From assembly GCA_037957365.1 (NCBI GenBank), contig JARHVA010002373.1, positions 1,823,501 through 1,887,500 on the forward strand: a stretch of 64,000 nucleotides of DNA. The letters run 5' to 3'. Of the stretch, positions 10,859 through 23,292 are shown piece after piece. Numbering within the stretch: position 1 is the first letter of the stretch; every line of letters begins with the position of its first letter. The notes beneath the pieces are model-generated. The model did not search any database. It worked only from the letters and a program-made list of their open reading frames with translations, and had not been told where the DNA came from. A program made the translations under genes and the position numbers. The DNA is from Torreya grandis (Eukaryota > Streptophyta > Pinopsida > Cupressales > Taxaceae).

Positions 10859-11712
10859 ACTTCAAATTTTCACACAAAACCCCTAGAAACCCTAGGGCTA
10901 ATTATTTTTAATTTTTTACAATTTTTTTTTTAGTTTTTCCTCAATTTAAAAACAAAAAAAATATAAATTAATTGAAATATTTTCAATAATTCACTTAAAA
11001 CCTAGTTTGCACACACTAGGTCCTATTTGCATACAAACACTTTCAAACAACTAGGAACAATATATTGTTAATTTTAGAAATATTTTCAAAAATTTCCTAA
11101 ATTTTTCAAGCTCAATTCTACAAATTTATAGCAAATTGTTTTAAATTATTACATTAATTTTGAAAAATATCATTTTAAAGCCCTAGTTGCATCAATTAAA
11201 TTCCAGTAATTTTCAAGTAATATTCCTCTTATTTTTTGTAAATTTTGATTGAAAATTAAAATAAGAAAATTAGTTCAAATTTAAAAAATTCATAGTAAAT
11301 TTTAGAAAATTTATGTCTCAAAACCCTAGTTGCATCTACCAGGTCCCATTCAAGCAAGTAATTTCTCATAATTTTCTGAATTTTATCTTGCATACTTAGC
11401 TCAGAAAATCAATTTCAAATTCAAAAGTTCATAGTATTTTTAAAATAATATTTTTGTAAAATCCCTAGTTTCATATACTAGTCCCTACTTTGCATCTTGA
11501 GCTATCACCTTACATACTTGGAGTTCAATATACTTTTTATACATATTCTAGTTCATTGTTTAGATTATTTTTATGTAATCTACTTCATTATTTTCCAAAT
11601 TGTTTTCCTTATGCCATCTAAACTCCTTGCATCTTTTCCTTTGAGATGGAGTGTAAGACTTAGTGGCAACCCTTTTTAATTCAACCAGATTCTTGTAACC
11701 CATTCGTATAAC

Positions 11713-12760
11713 ATGGATAAGCAATCAACTCAGGTCTTTATTATAGATCATGGACATCCAGATAATAATAATTTAAATGAACATGATTATAATAATGAGA
11801 AATATGAAAATAATAATGATGAGACACATACTGATTCTCATGTTCTATCACATTGGACTACCGTTCCACTTCTACCCATTGTTGATAATGAAGTTGTACT
11901 CAACAAAGATTTGATTTTACAAAATTTTAGAGAAAGACTTAGGGAATAACCCCACGATCATGCTAACATATTGAAATATATTATAGAACTAAAGAAGGCC
12001 AATCAAGTTGAGTCTTCTCAAACTAAAAATCCACTAATTGACATAACACTACGGGGGTAACTATGTCACAATAACCCCTATAGTAGCCTAACCTTCTTCT
12101 ATGCCACCAGCTATAGCTAGTACATCTCTATCTCTTGATGTGGTAGCCCTTGTGAAAGAGATTAAATCTCTTTAATCTAAGGTACAACATATTGAGCAAG
12201 GTACCACTAGATATACATAGGAATTGGACTCCTTCACTCTATTGCATACACCTTTAGCACAACATATAGCTACTACACCCTTCCCATCTAGATTTGTACA
12301 ACCTAATCTCACTCTTTATGATGGAAAGGATGTTCCAGAGACACATTTGAGATCCTTTCATGTATCATGTTTAGATTATATACCATATGACTATCTACTA
12401 ACTAAATTATTTTTGAGGAGTCTCAAAGATTATGCTTTACAATGATTTTATAGTCTATCGATTCAATCAATTAATGCATTTATTCCTCTTGCTAATATGT
12501 TTTTAACACATTTTAGTATCAATATTGATGATAAGGTTTCATATGCCAAAATTACATAATAAAAAAAAAAATCAAATGAGCCTCTCATCGAGTATGTTCT
12601 CAAATACAAGACCATATTAGCTAAGATGACTAGCCCTATGGTAGATCAAGAGTTACATGACCTCTTCAAACAAATTCTTCTACCAATTTTTCATGAGATA
12701 ATCATGTTCAAATGTTTCTCTTATTTCACTAAACTGTGTCACACTTTAAAATAAATATAA
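11713..12760 (+). pseudogene. Gypsy-4 gag polyprotein, decayed
   Basis: The open part 11713-11949 is an Asn/Asp-rich, hydrophilic N-terminus. The frame 12224-12445 (and on to about 12750 across stops) is a retrotransposon gag domain: FPSRFVQPNLTLYDGKDVPE corresponds to the conserved LP...YDG-DP segment, followed by IPYDYLLTKLFLRSLKDYAL and, downstream, NEPLIEYVLKYKTILA. This capsid protein packages element RNA in cytoplasmic particles. Stops and frame changes abolish the product. Because RT is lacking, gag would have been the element's main contribution, with RT supplied in trans by a relative. Confidence 0.85.
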
Positions 12761-13479
12761 ATCAAACTCATTTCAATGGGCAAACTTAAGTAAACCAGTG
12801 CACTAGATATGACTAATAAGAGTAACAATAAAGCCCCATATAAGGTCAAATTCAATGACAGTAAATGAATAACTCAATAGATAGTTGACACAGCTTTAGA
12901 TCCCTCACAGAGAGTCACTTTATTATCACCTCCTCGATGACCTTTTACAAATCTACTAGTTCCTCTAGCTAGAGTTCTACAATAATTATTAGAATGTAAC
13001 ATCATATCTCTTCTTCTTATCAGAGAAATTGATCTAGTAAAGCTTCTTCCATGAGGATATGACTAGAATGATTTTTTTAACTATCACAGGACACCAAGCC
13101 ATACTACAAATAGATGCATTAGTCTCAGGCATAAGATACAATATCTAATTGATGGCAATCAAAATGATTTAGGCACTTTAGTTGAGCCTCCTCTAGCCAA
13201 ACCAATGTAGGATAAGTCACTCAAAATATTTTTAGATCCATTTCCACAATATGGAAAGTCAAAGACATAAGACAAATTAAGTGTATATCATTCATATCAG
13301 GCACATCCTCCACCAGTTACATATAGGGCACCAGTAGCCGATTCACATCTATTGAGCCACATGATTGGTAATTTTTATGCTAGCATTCCAGTTCATCCTT
13401 CCATCTCCTTTTCTGAGTAAGAGATTATTAAAGATGACATAGTTATCACATGATCTTAATTAGATATTTTATTCATGGT

Positions 13480-13860
13480 CATTCCATTCATAGTTTTATA
13501 ATTGATAATGGATCTAGCGTTAATATGTGTATTATGACACTACTATAACACTTGGGTTATATAGAGTAGGATATTAATCTAACAAATATAGTTATAAGTG
13601 GTTTTAGTAGACATAGTTAGACTACATTGGGTGATATCCTCATTCCTCTATAGGTTGGTCCTACACACATGACCACCTTATTTACTATAGTTCTTAGTGT
13701 GAGAGTTTTTGCCATGTTACTTGGCAGACCTTGGATACAAAAACTCTGAGCAGTTCCATCTATAGTACATTGATGCATTAAATTCATTCATGCTAATCAG
13801 GTTATCATAGTTATTAGAGTTCCATATGAGTTTCCACTTCTATTTTTAGAGATATTTTCA
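13480..13860 (+). pseudogene. Gypsy-4 aspartic protease, decayed
   Basis: IDNGSSVNMCIM at 13501-13536 is the active-site segment (D-S/T-G reads D-N-G), and AMLLGRPWIQ at 13711-13740 is the conserved C-terminal LGRPW box. Spacing and order are as in Ty3/gypsy proteases. Two stops lie between them. After about 13860 the coding signal fades, with a last gag-pol-like trace SRSLMIPLFDTGHHD near 14240-14280. Confidence 0.85.
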
Positions 13861-14299
13861 ATTCCAAAGCCAATTTTAGTTCCATTACCAGTTCTAGCTC
13901 TACCACCAATTTTTTCTCTAATTTAGCATCAAACATAGATACGATATCCATCACCAGTACAGAGGGTTCATACACCTCTATAGCTTTAGGATTCTAGACA
14001 ACTTCCAACTAAAATATTCATACCTATCATAGTTTCATTGAGATGTCATGCATTTACACATAAAACACATATTCAACTAGTTTTTCCTACTTTCAGATGG
14101 GTCCCTAAGAGCTCTATAGCTAAATCCACTTCTCAAAATTATAGAGGGTCCCCATAGTTGGTTTATACTTCAAAGATTATAGATCATTGACAACATATAT
14201 ATCTTTCAAAGCCATAGTATAAACATTTCCATCATGCTTCACGATCACTCATGATTCCACTCTTTGATACAGGACACCATGATATGGAGTCTCATCTAA

Positions 14300-16880
14300 G
14301 ACTCATTGGTTACTATTATTTCCTTGTAGTATTGATTGTACATAGTTTCCTTTACTTGATTATACATAGCTCAAATATTTTAGAATACAAAAATAATATA
14401 ATATTTCAAAATTACATAAACATGTCAATTGTATGCATCATCTCTGTTTTACATTGCTAACCATTATGCTAGACTTACATTATGCTATTCTATGCTATTA
14501 TTTGTCAATTTATCTATATTATTAGGTTTCATTTGATCTTTTTTAGCGTGTGAAGTGCATCCAAATCTTTGATTTCTTCACTCTACCCATTAAGGGGGCA
14601 TTTTATTTCTACATTCTAGCTACATATCGATTCATCTACCCACTAAGAGCATACTCTATATGACTACACCATCCAGGTTATGTCATTCTTACACTATACA
14701 CTATAGACATCTTGTTTTAGTCTATTCCTTACTTGCTTACATGGATATAAAATCAATATCCATTAGCATAAATCACACTTTTGTATTTCATAGCATATAC
14801 ATTAATCTTATATTACATATCTTGTATACTCTTACTTATTGCTTTGCTTAATTAGATGCATGTTTATATTTCCAGTAATTTACATTATTTCACTCTTCAC
14901 TTTGATTAGCTAGATGTGTTTATATTTTCCAATTCCTATTTACTTCCTACTTATGTTCTAAGACATTTGCCAATGTCCTTTGTTCCTATCTACATGTGTG
15001 TGCCTTTGAGCACTTGCCAATGTCCTTTGTGTGTGACTTTCATGTGCTTGTGGCCCTTATGCCAATCTCTGCTTGTTCCCATTATGTGTGTATGCGGTAT
15101 TTGAACATGAATTGTATGCCTTGTGTGCTTATTTGGCCCCTTGGCCACCATCATATGTTTTTTATTCTTAATTTGTATGATAGTTGCTTGATTGCTTATC
15201 ATTGTGTGCAATGCCATGATTCCAATCATGCATTTACCTTACTTCTTAGATACCATGATGGACATCATGATCCATCCCTCCATGCCACTAAAAAATAATA
15301 AATAACATTTTGAATTCCAATTTACTCTTATGCACATGCTATTACATTATTATATCTATCTAGGCATACCCTTGTGGATCTAACAATCTCTCTAAAACTT
15401 TTGCTATATCTTGAGATAATGTATATCAATGCTATATCAAATGTTTTCATAACTTAACACACTTTCAGAGCTTCTTTTGAGGTAAATCCTTTAGGGTCTT
15501 TATTCCTACCCTTAGAAGAGGGGCTAATAAATAGGGGTTTTGTCATAGAAATCAAAACTCTTAATAGTTGAAAAAGTAGTTTTAGAATAGTACAGTCTAG
15601 AATCTATAAATTAGCACAGGCAAACTACACCAGGTAGAAAACAAAGAATCTAGATTAGTCATCAGTTGCTCTAGACAACATCACCAAAAATGGGACTACA
15701 ACATTGGACCCCAAAGTGACTAGTATCTGATGTTTTTGTCTAAACAGGAAAATATTTAGTTTTTCTAGAATCAGGCAAAGAGGTGAGTTTAGTGATAGTT
15801 TTACTAGTATAATTTAGGCTAGAAATCAGTAGTTTTAACACTTATTTTTCTCAGAGAATCTAGATATAGGGAGAATCATGTAAATCATGAGGGTTTTAAT
15901 TTTTAATTCAGACATGGTAGTTGATACAACTTTCAATTTAGAATCTATATTCTAGACACTAGTTATTGGGGGCAATGTGTGCGGCACATGGGCCTTCTCA
16001 ATTTTTGAGTTTATAGCATTTTCTTGCACATTCCAAGTTGTTGTGTGCCTTACTCAATCTAAAAGTGGTTGGCATCACTTCAAGTAAAATTTCATACAAG
16101 TTTGCTTCTCATGTACCTGAGTTCCTGAGTGGATTCCTAAGCCTTAATTCCAATTTTAGAAGGGGCTTCTATACAATTCCAATCTCCATCTTTTGAAGTG
16201 GTTAACAGTGGCCTAGTTTTTAGTTTACATTTAGCTATCCATGCCAATATTGTTAGATCACAACACATTCAGGGGCTCCATGAGCCATCTCATATGACAT
16301 TCATCTATGTCAGTATTTTCTCATTTAGCTTCACATCATGGGGTAATGATGGAGCCAAAGGTCTAGCTAACCTTTGTATTCTTGAGCCGCCTATTCAAAG
16401 GGATTGGACACATGGTCCAGACAATGATTAACACACACATGATTCATTAACTTCACATAGTTGGTGATGATGGAACTAAAGGGCCTACCTTTGTATTCTT
16501 GAGCCAACTTCTAAGGGATTAATCACTTAGCTCATTCATCGATATAACTCTTGGTTCAACATACTTATAACATTACTTAACACAACATAACATAACAATT
16601 TTTTTATTGGTTTGTGTATTTGGTGAGGTGTATTCATTTCTTTCTCTTCCTTCCTCTCTCTTTACCTAGTTTTATACATTCTTATTTTAGATATAGCATA
16701 TCTAGTATGAACTAATCTACTTTCACTTTCCTTTTTGTAAACTTACATAGTATAATGTGCTCTCACTATGAAAAACCCAACATCACACAAATTTTTGGGA
16801 TTAGCCTCATAGGTAAGTTCAGCTATGCTTCTCTTTTTTTCTTTTATCCTAGTATTTCACTTTGTTGCATACTTATAATA
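14300..16880 (+). other. Gypsy-4 3' internal non-coding region
   Basis: No RT, integrase or other domain was recognised in any frame, and the open frames are short and AT-driven. It contains small repeats: CATTTGCCAATGTCCTTTGT at 14964-14983 recurs at 15011-15030, and a ~120-bp tandem duplication lies at about 16320-16560. A segment resembling part of the LTR lies at 15676-15720. Confidence 0.7.
16320..16560 (+). repeat. ~120-bp tandem duplication in gypsy-4
   Basis: The string CTTCACAT..TGG(G/T)G.AATGATGGA and CCTTTGTATTCTTGAGCC occur twice about 120 bases apart (16330 and 16451; 16371 and about 16489). Confidence 0.75.
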
Positions 16881-16895
16881 AAAGGTGGGGGGGAA
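16880..16895 (+). promoter_or_regulatory. Gypsy-4 polypurine tract
   Basis: AAAAGGTGGGGGGGAA immediately precedes the TG of the 3' LTR. It primes plus-strand synthesis and sets the plus orientation. Confidence 0.92.
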
Positions 16896-18119
16896 TGTAG
16901 TCAAACTAAAATGTAATTTGTATAACTTGAGCATGACCTATGACACCCAAACCATAAGTTTCTCCTAATCACTTACATAACCCACTTAGGCATGTTTTCA
17001 CTATTTCCCAGTCATCCAAAGCCTTCTAGATTTAGCCCCTACTATTATAGATTCTTCTCCCAGGCATAGATCTATCCCCTAAGGTCCCTTTTCCCCTAGA
17101 TAATAGTGCCATAAGTTAGACTATAGTGGTGGGACCCAGGGTGTCCACTTTCTAATGTTATTTTCCAAGTCCACAATAGCCTTAAATGATCATATTTTAT
17201 CACATCCTTATCTTTTCCATTGTCAACCTAATGCAAGTTCATCTAACCTAAGATCACTAGTTTCCCTATAAAGTCCCATTCAAAGGTCATTTAGAAGGGT
17301 TGACAATCATTCAAAAGGCACAAGCTAGAAATATACTAAAGCACACTCAATAAAATTTTCTTATTCTCTACATACAACCAACCACTATTATTTTTAGCTT
17401 ATCTAAGCTTCCACACCAGTCATGAGTCATCTCAAGCTTTCCCAAATTTTCATACACTTTCATTACATACACAAGATTGCATAATACATATTCAAATTGG
17501 GAGAAATACATTAGCCTTGATCCTTATTCAAAGTATTGGTATGTAGGTAGCATGCCCACACAGGGTTGTGATCACATGTTCAGTGCATATTACACACTAA
17601 CCCCTTGTTTAAGTTGCATTTAAGATCACCTATCAAGCATGAAGAGGAACTAGGATCCTTGAAGACAAAATTAATTGCACATGGATCTTCATGAATAACT
17701 ATGACTCAATATTTTAGGAAAAAGGTCTCTTAGAGTAGATGAACAAAACCTAAAAATCTTAGAAAGCTTAGACACTAAGGACTACAACACCAAAACTTGG
17801 ACTACAATGCTGGACCTCTAGGTGTCCCATTTATGGCACTCTTATCTAGGTAGAAAATAGAGTTTTGGATCCTATTTTTGATAGTCTACCCAGTTAGATT
17901 AGCAATTTGTAGCCTTTGCCTCCTCCATCTCAACCCAAAATCAACTAAGTTTTACTCTCTATCCCCTTATTTTCTATTTTTATAAATCAATTAAGCACTT
18001 TCAGATTCAAAAAATTAGTAGCTTAACTAAGGCATATTTATTTACTAATTTTCTCCTTAATCTAGACCCCTTTACTATTTAGAAAATTAAACCTATATTT
18101 TCCCAAATTCAATAAAACA
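16896..18119 (+). repeat. Gypsy-4 3' LTR
   Basis: Begins TGTAGTCAAACTAAAATG and ends TTCAATAAAACA, collinear with 9624-10841. Confidence 0.92.
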
Positions 18120-19570
18120 TGACCCATGACAAACTTCATAGCTGAGAATTAAGGTTTGAACATTTCTTTGTGGGTAATTATTCTTGCTATGACCCTCTAT
18201 CTCATAGTTAGTATACTGCAATATATTATGATTGTCATGCACCAAACCAACAATCAACTTCTACAGTTAGGAAACAATTGACATGATCTACACCTTCATA
18301 AATAAGATGATCCTAGTGTTGGTGCTACCTACTACCTCAGCCTAGAGTGTGGCCTCAAACACCTCACATGGGTCCATGAAGGTCTTCATGGAAAATGCTC
18401 TTCTAAAAGGTACCAACAGGACTCCAAAAAACCAATACATGTGTTGGGAGGGGTGTATATCATATGGAAGATTGGAGAGGAAAGTCTTAAACTATGCATC
18501 ATATAGGTTCATGCTATCAAATAGCCCTTGGCTAATCTCTTTGAGTGTCATGATGCTCTATTATTAAAATTTAGGAATATCAAATTCCTTCAAGACATCC
18601 TCCTTTAGTATATTGTAATCAACCATAGCCTAGTTTGGATCAAATTTATGATACTAGGTATGGGCATGATATAGCAAGGTGGTTATGAATTGAGCCACCT
18701 TGAGTTTTGACTGGGTGATACCTCAAGCATGTCAGTAAAGTTCATACTTGAGCACATTCTCTAAAACATTCTTCAAGCCATGATACTCAGGTAAGTGCAT
18801 CACCATTTTATAATAAAGATATTGAGGGGGTGGTACTGGGGTCTGAGATACTTGACCCTTTGGTTTCTATGTTAGAGGCATTCCTTTAATGCCTCTAGTT
18901 GTAGGTTGAATACTAACCCTATTTTTGTAGGTTACATTGTAGAAACTTGATGGTGCGACATTGCTCACTTATGGCACCAAGCCACTCCCTATGTGTTATT
19001 TCCCAATCATCATAGCTAACATCCTCTAAATGGGAATGCTTGTGCTTATGTTTTGGATTCCTAGGTTATCAATTACTGGTTTCATGGTATTCTTGTTCAA
19101 TTATTCATAAGGAATCACTTATTTGATCACAAAGTATTGGTTCAAATTTTGAAGTCTATCAAAATTAATGTTGATAATAGGGTTAGTTATTTTTCTTTTA
19201 TCTTCTGCTAGAGAATTTGGTGCACGAGCTTGCACTTTAGGGTCAAAGAGGATAGGTGATTTAAGTGCATCATCATTCACCACATTTTGTAGTATCCCAA
19301 GGCTTTTTTCACCTAACTATTGATCTTGGAATCTTGCTTCTTCCTCTCTTTCCTTGTACTACTACAATTTAAGGGATCCTTCTCCATGCCCTTCCCACTC
19401 ACTATGGATTCTCTCAACACTTCTAGGGGTTAAATCATCTATCATCTTGCACCTTAGTTTGTTATAGTTAGATCTCTCAAGTGTCAGGTTGCTTATCCCT
19501 TTCCATTGTGCCTCACCTGCACTTCCCTTTCTCACCTTTTGTACTTGCTCATATGTGTAAGGATTTTATC
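18120..19570 (-). pseudogene. Gypsy-1 gag N-terminal and capsid part, decayed
   Basis: Minus-strand traces run from about 19560 to 18120. YEQVQKVRKGSAGEAQW lies near the start. FYYKMVMHLPEYHGLKNVLE at about 18830-18770 is the gag segment normally reading LP.Y.G. LPYDIHPSQHMYW and RRAFSMKTFMDPCEVFEA (18480-18340) correspond to a gag C-terminal helix region. NYEIEGHSKNNYP (about 18190) is a zinc knuckle in which both flanking Cys codons (TGT) have become Tyr (TAT). The small plus-strand frame 18349-18567 is antisense shadow. Confidence 0.72.
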
Positions 19571-19574
19571 CTTC

Positions 19575-19950
19575 CATTCTTATAGTTTCAATACTTCAAT
19601 CCACCAAAAAAAAATTAGTTCAGTGATGAGACCTATTATGAATGCAGCCCTTGGTTAATGAAAGAACTCATACTCTAATTATTTTGGGCAAGAAAAGATT
19701 AAAAATATGAATTCTAACATGTACTTGTTCAACACACCACTCCATGACTTATCTATAACATGCATCCAAACATCATCTAGGATCTCAAGCCTCTCTAGGC
19801 ACTACTAAGTTGGCATGGGTCCACTAATTAGCAAAAAAAGGGGCCCAACACACAAGATCACTCACCTGCTCTTGAAGCTAATAAACCAACTGATTACCCC
19901 CCTAAGCACTTAACTTCCTTAATGACTACTAAGGGTAATAACTACACCAA
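19575..19950. other. Junction between gypsy-1 5' side and copia-2 3' side
   Basis: Unassigned. A 3' LTR for copia-2 is expected here on the minus strand but the sequence does not match its 5' LTR (25076-27528). A poly-A run (19606-19614) lies near the likely junction. I see no gene. Confidence 0.45.
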
Positions 19951-19954
19951 ATTC

Positions 19955-20600
19955 CTATCTTAGATGTTCAAATGTTGCCTTTAGAAGTGGCTTAGTTAGA
20001 ATATCTAAAATTTTGTCTTTTTTAGAAACATATTCAAGTTTAACACTTTGTTCACTTACCTACCTTGATGGGAATGTGCTTAGTTCTTGAGTGCATGACA
20101 AGATTATTTGATATAATTATGGCACTTATATTATCACAATATATAAGGCTAGTTTGTCATACTCCACATTGTAGTCTTTTAAGGTCTCTCTCATCCATAA
20201 GACTTGAGTAAAACATGAAGCTCCTATAATGTATTCAACCTCAAAAGTAGGTAATTCTAATGATGGTTTCTTCTTACTTATCAATGATACTAGGAACTCT
20301 CTTAAGAAGAAATCTCCACTAGTACTCTTCCTATCATCTAAAATCCCTGTCTAGTCTACATCTATATAGGCTATCAAGTTAAACTCCTTTCTCATAGGAT
20401 ACCAAAAGCCAAACTTCATAGTCCCATTTAGATACCTAAGTATCATTTTGATTTCTTTTATATGGTTTTACTTTGGGTATGCTTTAAATCTTCCCACAAG
20501 GCCTATTGTTTACATGATGTCAGGTCTAGAGGCAGTAGTGTATAAAAAAATTCCAATAATTAACCTATATGATGTCTGATTAACCTTTGGAGATCCATCC
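19955..20600 (-). pseudogene. Copia-2 RNase H, decayed
   Basis: The minus strand shows MILRYLNGTMKFGFWY, then AYIDVD followed by a stop where the family has Trp in the DADWAG box, then DDRKSTSG. It ends with DILTKPLLKATFEHLR close to 19955. These are the diagnostic copia RNase H boxes in the correct order. Several in-frame stops are present. Confidence 0.88.
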
Positions 20601-21481
20601 TCCTTACTTTACTTACATCCTATGATCAGAGGTGTGATAACTTCCTTACAATATTCCATCTCAAATTTCTTCAACATCTCTCTTATGTACTTAGCTTGTG
20701 AGATGAATATACCTCTTTTTGATTGATTGAATTATAGCCCAATAAAGAATGATAGTTATCCCAACATGGACATATAAAACTCATAATTCATCACATATAT
20801 AAAGGCCTTGGTCATATTATCATTATTTCCACCTAATATGATGTCATCCACATAGACAACTATTATCAACTGATGGTCATCTTTTGTCTTTATGCATAAA
20901 TTATTATTTGCAACTCCTATTTTGAATCCTTGGTCTAATAGATACCTATCTAATATGGCATGCCAAGCTTTAAGATATTTATTTAGACCATAAATATTCT
21001 TTTTAAATCTACAAACATAGTCTTTATTACCTGATAATTAGAAACCCCCATGTTACTCTATGCACACTTCATCTTCCTAGTTCTCATTTAGAAAAGCAAA
21101 TTTGACATCCATCTGCTACACCTTGAATCCTTTAAACCTTGTATATGCTATAAATAGTTTTATATCTTCCAATCTTAGTATTGAAGGAAAGGTCTCCTCA
21201 AAATCTACCCCTTCAACTTATGCATACCTTTTGCATACCAATCTAGCCTTGTTCCTAGTGACTTATCCATCTTCATTCAAATTTTTCTTAAATGCCTATT
21301 TAGTGTCAATGACATTCTTATGTTTAGGCATAAGAACTAATTCCCAAGTCTCATTATTTTCTATTTGGTCCAACTCATTCATAACACCTATCCAAAACTT
21401 ATCGTTTCTTGCCTCTACAAGGTTTTTAGGTTCAATCTTAGATAATAGAGCTACATTCTCTTGATTTAGGTTACTTACCAT
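20600..21481 (-). pseudogene. Copia-2 reverse transcriptase, decayed
   Basis: Starts with the open frame 21296-21481 (ALLSKIEPKNLVEARNDKFW and NNETWELV), the conserved start of copia RT. It continues with KARLVCKRYA, EGVDFEETFPSILRLEDIK, KFAFLNEN, IYGLNKYLKAWH and the catalytic box YVDDII (YVDD codons at 20843-20854, intact). MLKKFEME and TTASRPDIM follow. Intact catalytic aspartates sit among many stops, so the protein is not made. The plus-strand frame 21102-21464 is antisense shadow. Confidence 0.92.
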
Positions 21482-21879
21482 CTTTCTCCTTATTTACATA
21501 GCTACATCCTTATTGCTAATGATAAGTGATTCAAGAGGGTCTCTTTGAATTTATCTTGAAGGACCTTTTGAATCTTGTCTTTCCTCAACTTCTTCTTATT
21601 ACTCATCTATCTCTATTTTTTCTTCTTCATTCTTGAATTACAAATTATCTGATGTGTCCTTTGACTATGAGTGTGACTTATTATAACTTGTCTCATCAAT
21701 ATTCACATTGATGCTTTCTACTATATTTTTTAACCTCTTATTATAACATCTATAGGCTGAGCTTACTGATGAGTACCTAAAGACTATACTTTCATCAGAC
21801 TTATAATCAAACTTACCTAAGTCTTCCTCATCTATTTTGATGAAGCATTTGCTTGTAAAAACTCTAAAGTGTTCCACAT

Positions 21880-22569
21880 TAACATGTCTACCTTTCCATA
21901 GTTCATAAGGGGTATTATTTCCATTAGTCTTGATCTATCCTCTATTTATAATGTATAATAAAATTCTTAGTGCCTCTCTCCAATATCCATCAAATAATCT
22001 AGACTCATTTAGCATAGTTCTTACCAATTTTTGAACTATCCTATTCTTTCTTTCAACCACCCCATTCTGCTGAGGTGTCCTAGCTATTGATAACTGTCTC
22101 CTTATTATATGAACCTCATAGAAGTCATAAAATGCATTGGACCAAAAATATCCTCCTATATCAAATCTTAGGCACTTGATCTTCCCATTATTTTCATTCT
22201 TAATAAGAGCCTTGAATGCCTTGAATTTGTCAAAAGCTTCTAATTTTTATTTTAAGAATGTTACCCAAGTCTTGTGTAGTCATCTATGACTAACATGAAG
22301 TAGCTATCTCCTTAAATACTTTGAATTCTTTTAGGTCCACAAATATCAGTGTGTATTAAATCTAAAGGTTTTGTATTAGAATACTCCTTAGACTTGAACC
22401 TTCTTCTAGTTTTCCTACCATGTTGACATTCCTTGTAAAGTGTGTTTTTAGGTTTGGTGATTTTAGGTATATTATTCATAGACTTATTAGAGCTTATCTT
22501 AACTAGATTATCAAAGTTTATGTGGCCTAACCTTCTATGCCATATCCAACTTTCATCCATATTTATCAT
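21880..22569 (-). pseudogene. Copia-2 pre-integrase and integrase, decayed
   Basis: The open frame 22312-22569 carries WIWHRRLGHINFDNLVKIS (GAG-pre-integrase) and KPLDLIHTDICGP, which holds the first Asp of the integrase DDE core. YFMLVIDDYT at about 22290, followed by further core traces, marks the central core. The HHCC pattern is partly degraded (KECQHGR keeps one Cys). Stops interrupt the rest down to about 21880. Confidence 0.88.
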
Positions 22570-22746
22570 AAAGTATCTCTCCTTCTTGATCTCATTTAAG
22601 ACATATAGATTATTCTTAGTCCTCTTAGCATTGGCAATTAGCCTTCCTGATTTGGCTCTCCTTGTGTCACACCCTCTATCATGAAAGGTTAGCGTGTGTC
22701 CTTGGTTTTACATTTTAATTACACTAAGTAGGTTATGTTTCAAACC

Positions 22747-23283
22747 TTACACATAAAATACATTCTCTATCTTGATCTTCCCATTTTCCAAACTCAAGAT
22801 ACCCTTGCCAACTATATTGGTGGTTGTGTTATCTCCAAATCTCACTATTCCTAAAAAAATATTCTTCCACGAGATGAAATTTCTCTTATCCCCTGTCATG
22901 TGGCTTGATAAACCATGATCTATATACCATTTCATTCCTTCACCTTGGATGTGAAAGGAAGTATGAGATATAATAGATTCTTCTCCTTTAGTCTTCTGCT
23001 CCTCCTTCACTTTATCCATAGGGTCTAACTTCTTAATCCCATTATTAGTGGTATGATCATATAACCTTTTGTATTGATTGATATTCCTTATATGCCTTAT
23101 CTTAAAATCTATTTTAATATGTCCTCTTTGATCAAAATTATAGCATAGAATTTTATTTCTATTTTTGAAATGGACATTCACCCTATTCCTATATGATGAA
23201 TTAATTCTAGCATGATGTCTACAATCCATAGCTCTATGCCCATATTGATTGCATGATAAATAGTAACCATTGAAAGGATTCAC
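22747..23283 (-). pseudogene. Copia-2 zinc knuckles and aspartic protease
   Basis: A 178-residue open frame. Residues 7-22 (YYLSCNQYGHRAMDC) form a zinc knuckle lacking its first Cys, and residues 47-61 (CYNFDQRGHIKIDFK) form a second with two Cys changed to Phe. Near residue 115 the protease active-site segment WYIDHGLSSHMTGDKRNF has D-H-G in place of D-S-G. It ends in KIKIENVFYV, the usual approach to the pre-integrase domain. Long openness here is survival by chance, since key residues are lost. Confidence 0.87.
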
Positions 23284-23292
23284 ATACCTTGT

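Larger units (their letters stand above)
9624..18119 (+). mobile_element. Gypsy-4: non-autonomous gag-protease LTR retrotransposon
   Basis: The direct LTRs 9624-10841 and 16896-18119 (about 1.22 kb each) enclose 6.05 kb. A clear plus-strand polypurine tract (AAAAGGTGGGGGGGAA) abuts the 3' LTR. The interior shows gag at 11713-12750 and protease at 13480-13860, but I find no RT, RNase H or integrase in 13.9-16.9 kb. The flanks TAGCC (9619-9623) and TGACC (18120-18124) would be a target duplication with two changes. The element splits the gypsy-1 gag between zinc knuckles. Confidence 0.9.

Noticed and set aside
21102..21464. 120-residue plus-strand ORF
   Set aside because: Antisense shadow of copia-2 RT (minus strand), which has all the recognisable motifs.
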